A DNA stretch of 7,634 bases from Synechococcales cyanobacterium PMM_0073 (lineage in GTDB: Bacteria; Cyanobacteriota; Cyanobacteriia; Elainellales; Elainellaceae): contig CASBQH010000282.1 of NCBI GenBank assembly GCA_949127695.1, forward strand, positions 1 to 7,634, given 5' to 3'. Position 1 is the stretch's first letter. Each line of letters opens with the position of its first letter. The translations under genes were made by a program, and so were the position numbers. Below are positions 1 to 5,919 of the stretch, one piece after another. Under the pieces are notes generated by a model. It saw only the letters and a list, made by a program, of their open reading frames with translations, ran no database searches and was not told the DNA's origin.

Positions 1-14
1 AATTTGGCGAGAAT

Positions 15-479
15 TTAGCGCAGGGCTGAGCTGTTCTCGTCACAGCCCCCGTCGCCGCCATCCTGACAGCCAACAGAGACCGCTGGATAGGCCGACTGGT
101 AAGTGCTTTGCCGCTGCCCAAACAGGCCGTAGCGATGGTCGCGCACCTGTTCATAAAGCCGATCTCCTGTCCATTGGACACCGGGTAGCTGCCGATAGGC
201 TTCCACAAACAGCCTGCCGAGCGGCAGTGCTCCAACTGACAGCAGCTGAGCAATCGTCTCAATCGCCAAGCTGCCCTGCCAGCGTTGAGCTGGATCGTCG
301 CCTTTAATCAAGATGATCCCTAGCTCGCAGTCTGGCGGGCTGATGTTGAAGCGCGCTAATGCCTCTGTAGCCTGCATCGGGCTATAGACAAACTGCTGCC
401 CTTGATCAAATTGCTCCAGCAGCTGGACTGAATTGACACAGAGATTACAGTTTCCGTCATAAATAATGTGGTAAACCAT
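15..479 (-). CDS. DCC-family (DUF393) thiol-disulfide oxidoreductase-like protein
   Basis: A 154-residue protein with the hallmark of the DCC/DUF393 family near its N-terminus: Y7-D8-G9-N10-C11-N12-L13-C14, a thioredoxin-like YDGxCxxC motif. Family members are small putative thiol-disulfide oxidoreductases with a predicted thioredoxin fold; substrates are mostly unknown. The conserved downstream region is also present (YRLFG at about 117-121). There is no signal peptide, so it is probably cytoplasmic. The ATG at 479 is supported by an AGGAA Shine-Dalgarno sequence (plus-strand 487-491), 7 bases upstream. The C-terminus carries a second cysteine pair, C138 and C146, separated by a Gly/Asp-rich stretch. 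The gene is divergent from pstS across 193 bases, so the promoters could influence each other, but nothing shows a role in phosphate uptake. Family assignment is firm; function is not known. Confidence 0.88.
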   Translation of the reverse strand: MVYHIIYDGNCNLCVNSVQLLEQFDQGQQFVYSPMQATEALARFNISPPDCELGIILIKGDDPAQRWQGSLAIETIAQLLSVGALPLGRLFVEAYRQLPGVQWTGDRLYEQVRDHRYGLFGQRQSTYQSAYPAVSVGCQDGGDGGCDENSSALR

Positions 480-572
480 CCGAGCGTTCCTAAAGATATT
501 GCCGTCTGTTAAATTCTACTCCTTTCAGATTTAGGAGCTGGCTTTGAGGAAATCTATTTTTCTCTTGAAAAG

Positions 573-599
573 GATAAACTTTCGTTAACCGTTTCACCA
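573..599 (+). promoter_or_regulatory. Candidate Pho box (SphR site) upstream of pstS
   Basis: GTTAACCG at 584-591 contains the TTAACC core of the cyanobacterial SphR-binding consensus PyTTAAPyPy(T/A). A weaker copy, GATAAACT, lies 11 bases upstream (573-580), the period expected for PhoB-type direct repeats. TTTCACCA at 592-599 matches 7 of 8 consensus positions but directly abuts the core copy, so its register is off. The site lies about 80 bases before the pstS ATG, a suitable distance for an activator. A possible -10 element (TACGAT, 623-628) is weak. Phosphate-starvation induction through SphR is the expected control for this operon; this particular site is an inference from sequence. Confidence 0.5.
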
Positions 600-672
600 A
601 TGTTTCCTTCATGATCAGGTTGTACGATACTTGCGACATACCATGTAAATTTTCTCCACATTGGGTAGACGT

Positions 673-1791
673 ATGACATCATTATTAAGCTTCAAATCCA
701 GCTTCAAACGCAAAACGGCAGTGGCAACTCTAGCCTTTTTGTCGGCGGGCTTGGCCGTTTCCTGCGCTCCTAGTAGCCCAGATGTGGCCACCTCTCCGGC
801 AGCAGGTGATGCTGCCAGTCCGGCAGCGGCAGGCAGCGGCGGTACAGTCACACTCAGCGGCGCAGGTGCTTCCTTCCCGGCTCCGCTGTACCAGCGCTGG
901 TTTGCTGACTACAACAAGCAAAACCCTAACACCCAAATCAGCTACCAGTCGGTGGGTAGCGGCGCAGGCGTTGAGCAGTTCCAAGCCGGAACGGTAGATT
1001 TTGGCGCTTCGGACGCGCCGCTGAAAGACAAAGACAAAGAAACCTTTAAGGCCAAGTATGGGGCTGAGCCAATCCAGGTGCCAATGACCGGAGGCAGCGT
1101 CGTGTTTGCCTACAACCTGGATGGCGTGGATGAGCTGAAGCTTTCCCGTGACGCCTACTGCGGCATTGTGAAGGGCGAAATTACCCAGTGGAACGACCCG
1201 GCGATTGCCTCGGCCAACTCTGGCGTTACCCTGCCTGACTCCAAAATCAACTTCGTGCATCGCTCAGACGGCAGCGGCACCACCTTTGCCTTCACCAACC
1301 ACCTGGAGACCGCCTGTCCCAACTGGACAGCAGGCGTGAACAAGTCGATTGAATGGGCAGTGGGTACAGGCGCGAAGGGCAACGAGGGCATTACGGCTCA
1401 GGTGCAGCAAACGCCCGGTGCAATTGGCTACACCGAGTTCTCCTATGCCAGAGAAAACGGCTTGAAGATGGCGGCGATTGAAAACGCATCTGGCAAGATG
1501 ATTACCCCAACGCCTGAATCTGGGGCGGCGGCATTTGAAGGTGAGACGGTACCGGCTGACTTTGCGCTGCAAGTGCCTGACTCCAAAAACGCCGCAGCCT
1601 ACCCAATTTCGACCCTGACCTGGCTGCTGCTCTACCCTGAGTACAAAGATGCAGCCAAGCGTGAGGCACTGAGCAGCGTGATTGGCTGGTCGCTCACAGA
1701 TGGTAAGGCATCGGCCACCGAGCTGGGCTATATTCCGATTGAGCCTAGCTTGGCAACCAAAGTGAACGATCGGGTCGCTCAGATCAAATAG
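673..1791 (+). CDS. pstS: Phosphate ABC transporter, periplasmic phosphate-binding lipoprotein PstS
   Basis: High-affinity phosphate-binding protein that hands phosphate to the PstC-PstA channel; 372 residues from the ATG at 673. The in-frame TTG at 661 would add four residues but has no ribosome-binding site, so I prefer the ATG. Residues 1-30 form a signal peptide (basic FKRK, then a hydrophobic stretch) ending at Cys31 in the context LAVSC, an imperfect but credible lipobox, so the protein is probably a membrane-anchored lipoprotein. A low-complexity Ala/Pro/Ser/Gly linker follows (32-57). Phosphate-site signatures are all present: GAGASFPAPLY (63-73), VGSGAG (94-99), DFGASDAPL (109-117) and RSDGSGTT (197-204). 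The WND motif is at 173-175. First gene of pstSCAB, probably under Pho control. No frameshift or missing motif. PstS rather than SphX is inferred from the directly following pstCAB. Confidence 0.96.
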   Translation: MTSLLSFKSSFKRKTAVATLAFLSAGLAVSCAPSSPDVATSPAAGDAASPAAAGSGGTVTLSGAGASFPAPLYQRWFADYNKQNPNTQISYQSVGSGAGVEQFQAGTVDFGASDAPLKDKDKETFKAKYGAEPIQVPMTGGSVVFAYNLDGVDELKLSRDAYCGIVKGEITQWNDPAIASANSGVTLPDSKINFVHRSDGSGTTFAFTNHLETACPNWTAGVNKSIEWAVGTGAKGNEGITAQVQQTPGAIGYTEFSYARENGLKMAAIENASGKMITPTPESGAAAFEGETVPADFALQVPDSKNAAAYPISTLTWLLLYPEYKDAAKREALSSVIGWSLTDGKASATELGYIPIEPSLATKVNDRVAQIK

Positions 1792-1801
1792 ATCAAGCTA
1801 G

Positions 1802-1865
1802 CAGTCTGCGGGAGGGATGGTTTGATCCTTCCCGCGCTGTTGTAGGGCAGAAGACTGTGATTTTT
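1802..1865 (+). terminator. Hairpin after pstS, possible partial terminator or mRNA-stabilising element
   Basis: An 11-base-pair stem pairs 1808-1818 with 1825-1835 (one G-U pair, six-base loop). An outer six-base arm, CAGTCT at 1802-1807, can pair with AGACTG at 1852-1857, and a short T run follows at 1861-1865. It begins 10 bases after the pstS stop. In ABC transporter operons, a hairpin at this point often lets the binding-protein gene be expressed above the membrane and ATPase genes, by partial termination or by protecting the upstream mRNA from 3' decay. That role here is inference. The T run is short and offset from the inner stem, so full termination is unlikely. Confidence 0.5.
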
Positions 1866-1958
1866 CAATTAAGTTGCTAGATTTCTGTCAGAGCCATAGC
1901 CTAAAGCCGCTGACTTTTGAATGTTGGCCATTCAACAAGGCGGGCGCTTTTCCTGAGC

Positions 1959-2009
1959 TTTAACTATGCCGCTCAACCTTCTGTTACCCCCCCTGCCGAA
2001 ACTTAACCA
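1959..2009 (+). promoter_or_regulatory. Cluster of Pho-box-like half-sites upstream of pstC
   Basis: Three octamers resemble PyTTAAPyPy(T/A): TTTAACTA at 1959-1966 (8 of 8), CTCAACCT at 1972-1979 (7 of 8) and CTTAACCA at 2002-2009 (8 of 8, touching the pstC start codon). Their spacing (13 and 30 bases between starts) is not the regular 11-base period of a canonical Pho box. They may be decayed, cryptic or chance matches. If real, they would give pstCAB a promoter of its own, independent of the one before pstS. Confidence 0.25.
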
Positions 2010-2971
2010 TGACTTCGCAAACGATTGCTAAATCAGAGACTCTGATTGAGTCTTCTCAGAAATTTAATCCGGTGCGGCTCGTAGACCAGATTTTCTACTG
2101 GCTGACAGTAGCGACGGCGCTGGGAGTCGGGTTTATCCTGCTCTGGATTGCCTGGTCGCTGCTCTCAATTGCTTTTCCAGCGATTGTCAAGTTCAACATC
2201 GGCTTTCTGTTCAGCACGAGCTGGAACCCGGTTAACGACGCTTTCGGGGCGCTGCCGCAGATTGCAGGCACCATTATCAGCGCGATCATCGCACTGCTGT
2301 TTGCCGTGCCGCTGGGCGTTGGGGTGGCAGTCTTCTTGAGCGAAAACTTTTTGCCGACCAAAGTGCAGACGCCGCTGGGTCTTTTGGTAGAGCTGCTCGC
2401 AGCGGTTCCCAGCGTGGTCTACGGCATGTGGGGGATCTTTGTATTTGTGCCGTTCATTCTGCCCTTCCTGCAAGGCATCCACCGGGTATTTGGTTGGATT
2501 CCGCTGTTTTCGACGCCGCCCAGCACGCGCCAGATGTTTACCACGGCGATGGTGCTGGCGATCATGATTTTGCCGACGATTATTGCAATCTCGCGGGATT
2601 CGCTGCTGTCGGTAGCACCAGAGCTGCGCCAGGGAGCCTATGGGTTGGGAGCGACGCGCTGGGAAACGCTGACGCGGGTGCTGGTGCCTTCGGCACTGTC
2701 GGGGATTATTGGTTCGGTGATGCTGGCGCTGGGTCGGGCATTGGGCGAAACAATGGCAGCCGCGATGCTAATTGGCAACGCCAACCGGATCAACATTTCG
2801 CTATTTGCGCCTGCTTCGACGATTTCAGCGATGATTGCCAACCAGTTTGGGGAGGCTAGCGGCCTGCAAAAGTCAGCTCTGTTCTATCAGGCGCTGATCC
2901 TGATGGTGATGACGCTAATCGTCAATATGCTGGCCGAGGTGATTGTCAATCGTTTCCAGCAGGTTGAATAG
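2009..2971 (+). CDS. pstC: Phosphate ABC transporter permease PstC
   Basis: Inner-membrane permease subunit that forms the phosphate channel with PstA; 320 residues, normal for the family. Hydrophobic segments appear at about 27-60, 83-110, 121-151, 176-198, 232-256 and 289-314, consistent with six transmembrane helices. The ABC-permease EAA loop that contacts the ATPase lies at about 203-227, with a conserved LRQGAYGLGAT core. The GRALGETMA segment (242-250) and the VPSVVYG segment (133-139) are typical of PstC. The ATG at 2009 has no Shine-Dalgarno sequence; a C-rich tract lies upstream instead. It follows pstS by 217 bases, containing a hairpin and possible Pho half-sites, and precedes pstA by 84 bases. 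It is probably cotranscribed with pstA and pstB. Confidence 0.96.
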   Translation: MTSQTIAKSETLIESSQKFNPVRLVDQIFYWLTVATALGVGFILLWIAWSLLSIAFPAIVKFNIGFLFSTSWNPVNDAFGALPQIAGTIISAIIALLFAVPLGVGVAVFLSENFLPTKVQTPLGLLVELLAAVPSVVYGMWGIFVFVPFILPFLQGIHRVFGWIPLFSTPPSTRQMFTTAMVLAIMILPTIIAISRDSLLSVAPELRQGAYGLGATRWETLTRVLVPSALSGIIGSVMLALGRALGETMAAAMLIGNANRINISLFAPASTISAMIANQFGEASGLQKSALFYQALILMVMTLIVNMLAEVIVNRFQQVE

Positions 2972-3005
2972 AGCTGCCTATGAAGCTGACATTGAGCCAC
3001 TCTGC

Positions 3006-3025
3006 GCTGATCACTGCTGATCACT
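3006..3025 (+). repeat. Perfect tandem 10-base repeat between pstC and pstA
   Basis: The decamer GCTGATCACT occurs twice with no spacer (3006-3015 and 3016-3025). Each copy contains the palindrome TGATCA, so the two can also fold into a small six-base-pair hairpin with a four-base loop (3008-3023). It lies in the 84-base pstC-pstA gap. It could be simple replication slippage or a weak mRNA structure; no function can be assigned. Confidence 0.85.
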
Positions 3026-3055
3026 CCAGTTTTGTCCCCTTTCCCAGAAGCTCTC

Positions 3056-3958
3056 ATGACTCTAAACCAATCTGATAAAATTCAAGATATTACGTCTGGC
3101 GGCTTTGACTCTGAGGTGACAGCTGCACGCAAGAACTTCGGCAAGCTGATGACGGGGCTAGTCGTCGCCTGCGTCGGGATTGCGATTTTGCCCTTGGGGT
3201 CGATCCTTTTCATGCTGCTGAAGAACGGCCTCAGCCGACTGTTTCTCAACTTTCCGTCGGTTTTTACTGAGCTACCGCCGCCGCCGCTGGTCGAGGGCGG
3301 TGGATTTAGCAACGCGATCATGGGAACCATCATCACCTGCACAATTGGCGCTTTGCTCAGCGTTCCGTTTGGAGTTCTGACCGCCATCTACACCGTCGAG
3401 TTTGGGCGGGGCAACAAGCTCTCTCAGTTTGTCCGGTTCTGTACCAACGTACTCAGCGGCGTTCCATCGATTATTGCGGGGCTGTTCGCCTACGGAATTG
3501 TCGTGCTGACGATGGGCAATTTCTCGGCGATTGCGGGCGGCGTGGCGCTCTCTGTGCTGATGATGCCAATTATTATCCGCACCGCAGAAGAAGGGCTGAA
3601 GTCAATTCCGAGCGAAGTGCGTCAGGGATTGGTCGGGATTGGAGCCACCAACTTTCAGGGCGTCACCAGCGTGATTTTGCCCGCAACGCTGCCGTTTATT
3701 GCCACGGGCGTGACGCTGGCGCTAGCGCGAGCTGCGGGAGAGACTGCGCCGCTGCTGTTTACGGCGCTGTTTAGCCAGTTTCAGGCCAGAAGCCTGAGCG
3801 AGCCAATTGCCACGCTGTCGGTGCTGATCTACAACTTTGCGATTGCCCCCTACGCCAACCAGAACTCCTTGGCCTGGGCGGCGGCGCTCATTATCGTGGT
3901 GCTGATCATGTTTGTCAGCATTCTGGCGCGGACTTTGACAGCTCGCAAAATCTATTAA
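3056..3958 (+). CDS. pstA: Phosphate ABC transporter permease PstA
   Basis: Second permease subunit, partner of PstC; 300 residues from the ATG at 3056. An in-frame TTG at 3032 would add eight residues (SPFPEAL after the start), but neither start has a convincing Shine-Dalgarno sequence and ATG is the simpler choice. A hydrophilic N-terminus of about 30 residues is followed by membrane segments at about 32-56, 85-113, 130-153, 156-176, 210-240 and 272-291. The EAA loop is at about 184-209, with EVRQGLVGIGAT as its core. The LSGVPSIIAGLFAYG segment (133-147) and LARAAGETAPLLFTA (223-237) are characteristic of PstA. A proline run (74-77) sits in the first loop. It is followed 44 bases later by pstB in the same operon. 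Confidence 0.95.
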   Translation: MTLNQSDKIQDITSGGFDSEVTAARKNFGKLMTGLVVACVGIAILPLGSILFMLLKNGLSRLFLNFPSVFTELPPPPLVEGGGFSNAIMGTIITCTIGALLSVPFGVLTAIYTVEFGRGNKLSQFVRFCTNVLSGVPSIIAGLFAYGIVVLTMGNFSAIAGGVALSVLMMPIIIRTAEEGLKSIPSEVRQGLVGIGATNFQGVTSVILPATLPFIATGVTLALARAAGETAPLLFTALFSQFQARSLSEPIATLSVLIYNFAIAPYANQNSLAWAAALIIVVLIMFVSILARTLTARKIY

Positions 3959-4002
3959 TCCTGCTTTCATTCCCTTAGCGATCATTTACCCCCTTTCCTG
4001 CC

Positions 4003-4827
4003 ATGACGAATCCTTCCACTCGACCTGCTGCGCCCCAAGCGACGCAATCTGAAGATATCGTGCTCAGAACCGAAAACGTTTCGGTGTACTACGGTGCCTT
4101 TGAGGCGGTACGGAATGTTTACCTGGATATTCCCAAGAACAAGGTCGTGGCCTTCATTGGCCCTTCTGGCTGCGGCAAGAGTACGCTGCTGCGCTGCTAC
4201 AACCGCCTGAATGACCTGATTCCTAGCGCCCGCGTCACGGGTAAGATCGCCTACCAAAATAACGATCTTTACGATCCCAAAGTAGACCCGGTTGAGGTGC
4301 GGCGGCGGATTGGCATGGTGTTTCAGCGCCCCAACCCATTCCCCAAATCGATCTACGAAAATATCGCCTTCGGGGCGCGGGTGAATGGCTATAAGGGCGA
4401 CATGGATGAGCTGGTTGAGCGCTCACTCCGCAGCGCGGCTCTGTGGGACGAGACTAAGGACAAGCTGAAGCAGAGCGGACTGGCGCTCTCTGGCGGTCAG
4501 CAGCAGCGGCTTTGCATTGCCCGCACCATTGCAATTGAGCCAGAGGTGATTTTGATGGACGAACCCTGCTCGGCGCTTGACCCGATTTCGACGCTGCGGG
4601 TCGAGGACTTAATGCATGAGCTAAAGCAGCGCTTTACCATCATTATTGTGACGCATAACATGCAACAAGCTTCACGGGTGGCCGACTACACGGGCTTCTT
4701 CAACGCTGAGGCGGCAGAGGGCGGCAGCCGATTTGGCTACTTGGTTGAATATGAGAAGACTGAGAGTGTCTTCAATGCACCCAGAGAGAAGTCAACGCAA
4801 GACTACGTCAGCGGTCGATTCGGCTAA
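4003..4827 (+). CDS. pstB: Phosphate ABC transporter ATP-binding protein PstB
   Basis: ATPase of the Pst importer, bound to the cytoplasmic face of PstC-PstA; 274 residues, typical of the family. All nucleotide-binding motifs are intact: Walker [10 protein letters not shown] (53-61), Q-loop Q108 in [13 protein letters not shown] signature LSGGQQQR (162-169), Walker B VILMDEP (182-188), D-loop SALD (190-193) and switch histidine H218. The RCYNRLND segment just after Walker A and the QRPNPFP segment are PstB signatures that separate it from other ABC ATPases. The ATG at 4003 has no Shine-Dalgarno sequence; the preceding bases are pyrimidine-rich. Last gene of the operon: an intrinsic terminator lies 37 bases after the stop. 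No phoU follows, and no second pstB copy is present in the window. Confidence 0.97.
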   Translation: MTNPSTRPAAPQATQSEDIVLRTENVSVYYGAFEAVRNVYLDIPKNKVVAFIGPSGCGKSTLLRCYNRLNDLIPSARVTGKIAYQNNDLYDPKVDPVEVRRRIGMVFQRPNPFPKSIYENIAFGARVNGYKGDMDELVERSLRSAALWDETKDKLKQSGLALSGGQQQRLCIARTIAIEPEVILMDEPCSALDPISTLRVEDLMHELKQRFTIIIVTHNMQQASRVADYTGFFNAEAAEGGSRFGYLVEYEKTESVFNAPREKSTQDYVSGRFG

Positions 4828-4863
4828 TTTGTTTGACTGAGATATTTGGAGCATATTGAGCAG

Positions 4864-4890
4864 GAGGTTGGCAAAGCTGGCCTCTTTTTT
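4864..4890 (+). terminator. Intrinsic terminator of the pst operon
   Basis: A nine-base-pair stem pairs 4864-4872 with 4876-4884 (GAGG with CCTC, three wobble pairs in the middle, then GC), with an AAA loop. Six T residues follow at 4885-4890. It begins 37 bases downstream of the pstB stop. It separates the pst operon from the toxin-antitoxin pair, so that pair should have its own promoter. Confidence 0.8.
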
Positions 4891-5020
4891 CTGGCTAAAT
4901 CTGACTATTTTTTCTAAAGAGTCGAGATAATAGCAATTAAGACCTCAGCAGTAAAATGGCATTGACAAGCTTAATGCTCTATGAAGACAAAAGCTGGTTG
5001 CTGAAGCAAGGCTTGTTTAA

Positions 5021-5085
5021 GTAAGCAGGATTCACATAAGCAGCAGGATCTAGGAGTAAGTCAGCATGAACCCAGAAGTAAGTCA
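5021..5085 (+). promoter_or_regulatory. Reiterated TAAG-containing direct repeats at the toxin-antitoxin start, possible operator
   Basis: GTAAGCAG (5021-5028) and ATAAGCAG (5036-5043) are related octamers upstream of the antitoxin start. AGTAAGTCA occurs exactly twice, at 5055-5063 and 5077-5085, 22 bases apart (about two helical turns), on either side of the ATG at 5066. The first AGTAAGTCA copy overlaps the Shine-Dalgarno AGGAG (5052-5056). Type II toxin-antitoxin operons are commonly autorepressed by the antitoxin or the complex binding repeated operators near the promoter. The operator role is inference, and I could not place a convincing promoter in 4891-5065. Confidence 0.3.
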
Positions 5086-5392
5086 TAGTTCTGCTAATAC
5101 TCAGATGGTCGAATCAATTATTCAACTGATTCGATCGCTTCCTCCTGCCGAGCGCCAGTTTCTTGAAAAACGCCTGGTTGAGGAACTTCCTGAACTCTTG
5201 ATTCAATCGCTTTCTCTTGCTGAACGCAAATTGTTTAAAAAACGACTTGTTAAGGAACTTCGCGAACTGTCTATTCCTGAACTGTCTATTCCTGAACTTA
5301 TGCAGCTATGTAATGAAGGTGGATCGTTTGATTTTTGGCATGATGAGCCAGATATCTACACGATTAAAGACGGGGAAGCCATTGAATGGTAA
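5066..5392 (+). CDS. Putative antitoxin of a PemK/MazF-type toxin-antitoxin pair, with internal duplication
   Basis: A 108-residue protein that I recognise by position and C-terminal style rather than by a firm family match. The ATG at 5066 has a good Shine-Dalgarno (AGGAG, 5052-5056, nine bases upstream). The N-terminal half is charged and helical: IQLIRSLPPAER resembles small cyanobacterial DUF2281-like antitoxins. Residues 24-47 and 48-71 are an imperfect duplication (14 of 24 identical, sharing AER, KRLV and EL), followed by a five-residue tandem SIPEL-SIPEL (69-78). The C-terminus is acidic and aromatic (FDFWHDEPDIY at 88-98, then DGE), a tail often seen in cyanobacterial antitoxins and a likely toxin-neutralising segment. 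It overlaps the toxin gene by 7 bases, implying translational coupling. By eye, its G+C is lower than that of pst and apcE. The antitoxin role is inferred from context. Confidence 0.72.
   Translation: MNPEVSHSSANTQMVESIIQLIRSLPPAERQFLEKRLVEELPELLIQSLSLAERKLFKKRLVKELRELSIPELSIPELMQLCNEGGSFDFWHDEPDIYTIKDGEAIEW
5135..5278 (+). repeat. Imperfect 72-base tandem duplication within the antitoxin gene
   Basis: The units 5135-5206 and 5207-5278 each encode 24 residues and match at 53 of 72 bases by my codon-by-codon alignment, with no gaps. Both start with TCGCTT. At the protein level 14 of 24 residues are identical. Many differences are in third codon positions, which suggests an older duplication that has stayed under coding selection rather than a recent slip. 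Confidence 0.8.
5264..5298 (+). repeat. Perfect 15-base tandem repeat within the antitoxin gene
   Basis: The unit GAACTGTCTATTCCT occurs at 5264-5278 and 5279-5293, then GAACT begins a third copy (5294-5298). It is in frame and encodes the doubled SIPEL pentapeptide. Its perfection contrasts with the diverged 72-base duplication just before it, so it is probably a recent slippage event and may vary in copy number between strains. Confidence 0.9.
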
Positions 5393-5760
5393 GGAAAGGG
5401 GATGTCGTATTGGTCAATTTCCCGTTCAGCGATCTGAGTCAAACTAAACTTCGACCTGCTGTTATCCTCTGGTTCAATCCGATCGGGGATGATGTCATGC
5501 TCTGTGCAATCACTTCTCAAAACATCAATCAACTATCAGCAGAAGATATTCCTATCCTGTTGACAGATCCGGGATTTTCCAGCATAGGGTTACAGCTCCC
5601 TTCCAAAATTAGAACAACTCGTGTAGCAACTTTAACCAAGCAACTGGTCATCAGGAGATTAGGCAAGCTAGGGACAGAGCATACACAGCAGTTGAACGAG
5701 AAACTTGGAGAGATGTTGCAGTTGCAACTATATAAACCTAAGCAGAAAAGACCACGCTGA
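5386..5760 (+). CDS. PemK/MazF-family toxin (probable mRNA endoribonuclease)
   Basis: A 124-residue protein of the MazF/PemK/Kid family, toxins that cleave RNA, usually at short sequence motifs, and arrest growth until neutralised by the partner antitoxin. The N-terminal signature is clear: GDVVLVNFPFSD (5-16), then KLRPAVIL (21-28) with the conserved R23. The second conserved strand has T43-S44 in AITSQ, the usual position of the catalytic Thr/Ser. A later segment with RTTRVATLTK (about 76-85) corresponds to the conserved third motif. Length is normal and no key region is missing, so it is probably active. The ATG at 5386 lies within the last codons of the antitoxin gene (overlap 5386-5392), and GGGGAAG (5372-5378) may serve as its ribosome-binding site. 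It ends convergently with apcE. Confidence 0.9.
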   Translation: MVRKGDVVLVNFPFSDLSQTKLRPAVILWFNPIGDDVMLCAITSQNINQLSAEDIPILLTDPGFSSIGLQLPSKIRTTRVATLTKQLVIRRLGKLGTEHTQQLNEKLGEMLQLQLYKPKQKRPR

Positions 5761-5858
5761 AATCGGCATTTTCACATTGGCTCTTGGACAACAGCTATTT
5801 CAGACTCCTGAAGCAGTTGAGCAATGTATTCAGTAAGAGCGCGCATCATGGGAGAGCT

Positions 5859-5892
5859 AAAAAAGTCCCCCAATCGCGTGATTGAGGGACTT
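5859..5892 (-). terminator. Intrinsic terminator of apcE
   Basis: Read on the minus strand, a 13-base-pair stem (5892-5880 with 5875-5863, one G-U pair, four-base loop) is followed by a run of U residues (the plus-strand A6 at 5859-5864). It starts about 50 bases after the apcE stop. On the plus strand the same stem has a C-A mismatch and no T run, so it mainly serves apcE and not the toxin gene. Its strength suggests that apcE transcription ends here. Confidence 0.9.
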
Positions 5893-5919
5893 GGAGACTG
5901 AGCCGTCGCTCATGTCAGA

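Noticed and set aside
730..1260. 176-codon minus-strand open frame inside pstS
   Set aside because: It is antisense to PstS, whose phosphate-binding motifs fall in the plus-strand frame. The Arg- and Cys-rich composition is typical of a shadow frame.
4962..4967. TTGACA, a perfect -35 hexamer, as the toxin-antitoxin promoter
   Set aside because: No acceptable -10 element lies 16-18 bases downstream. The nearest candidate (TATGAA at 4980-4985) is only 12 bases away, so I do not call a promoter.
4956..5024. 22-codon plus-strand open frame upstream of the antitoxin gene, a possible leader peptide
   Set aside because: It has no Shine-Dalgarno site, no recognisable sequence and no attenuator-like structure after it. 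A frame this short is expected by chance.
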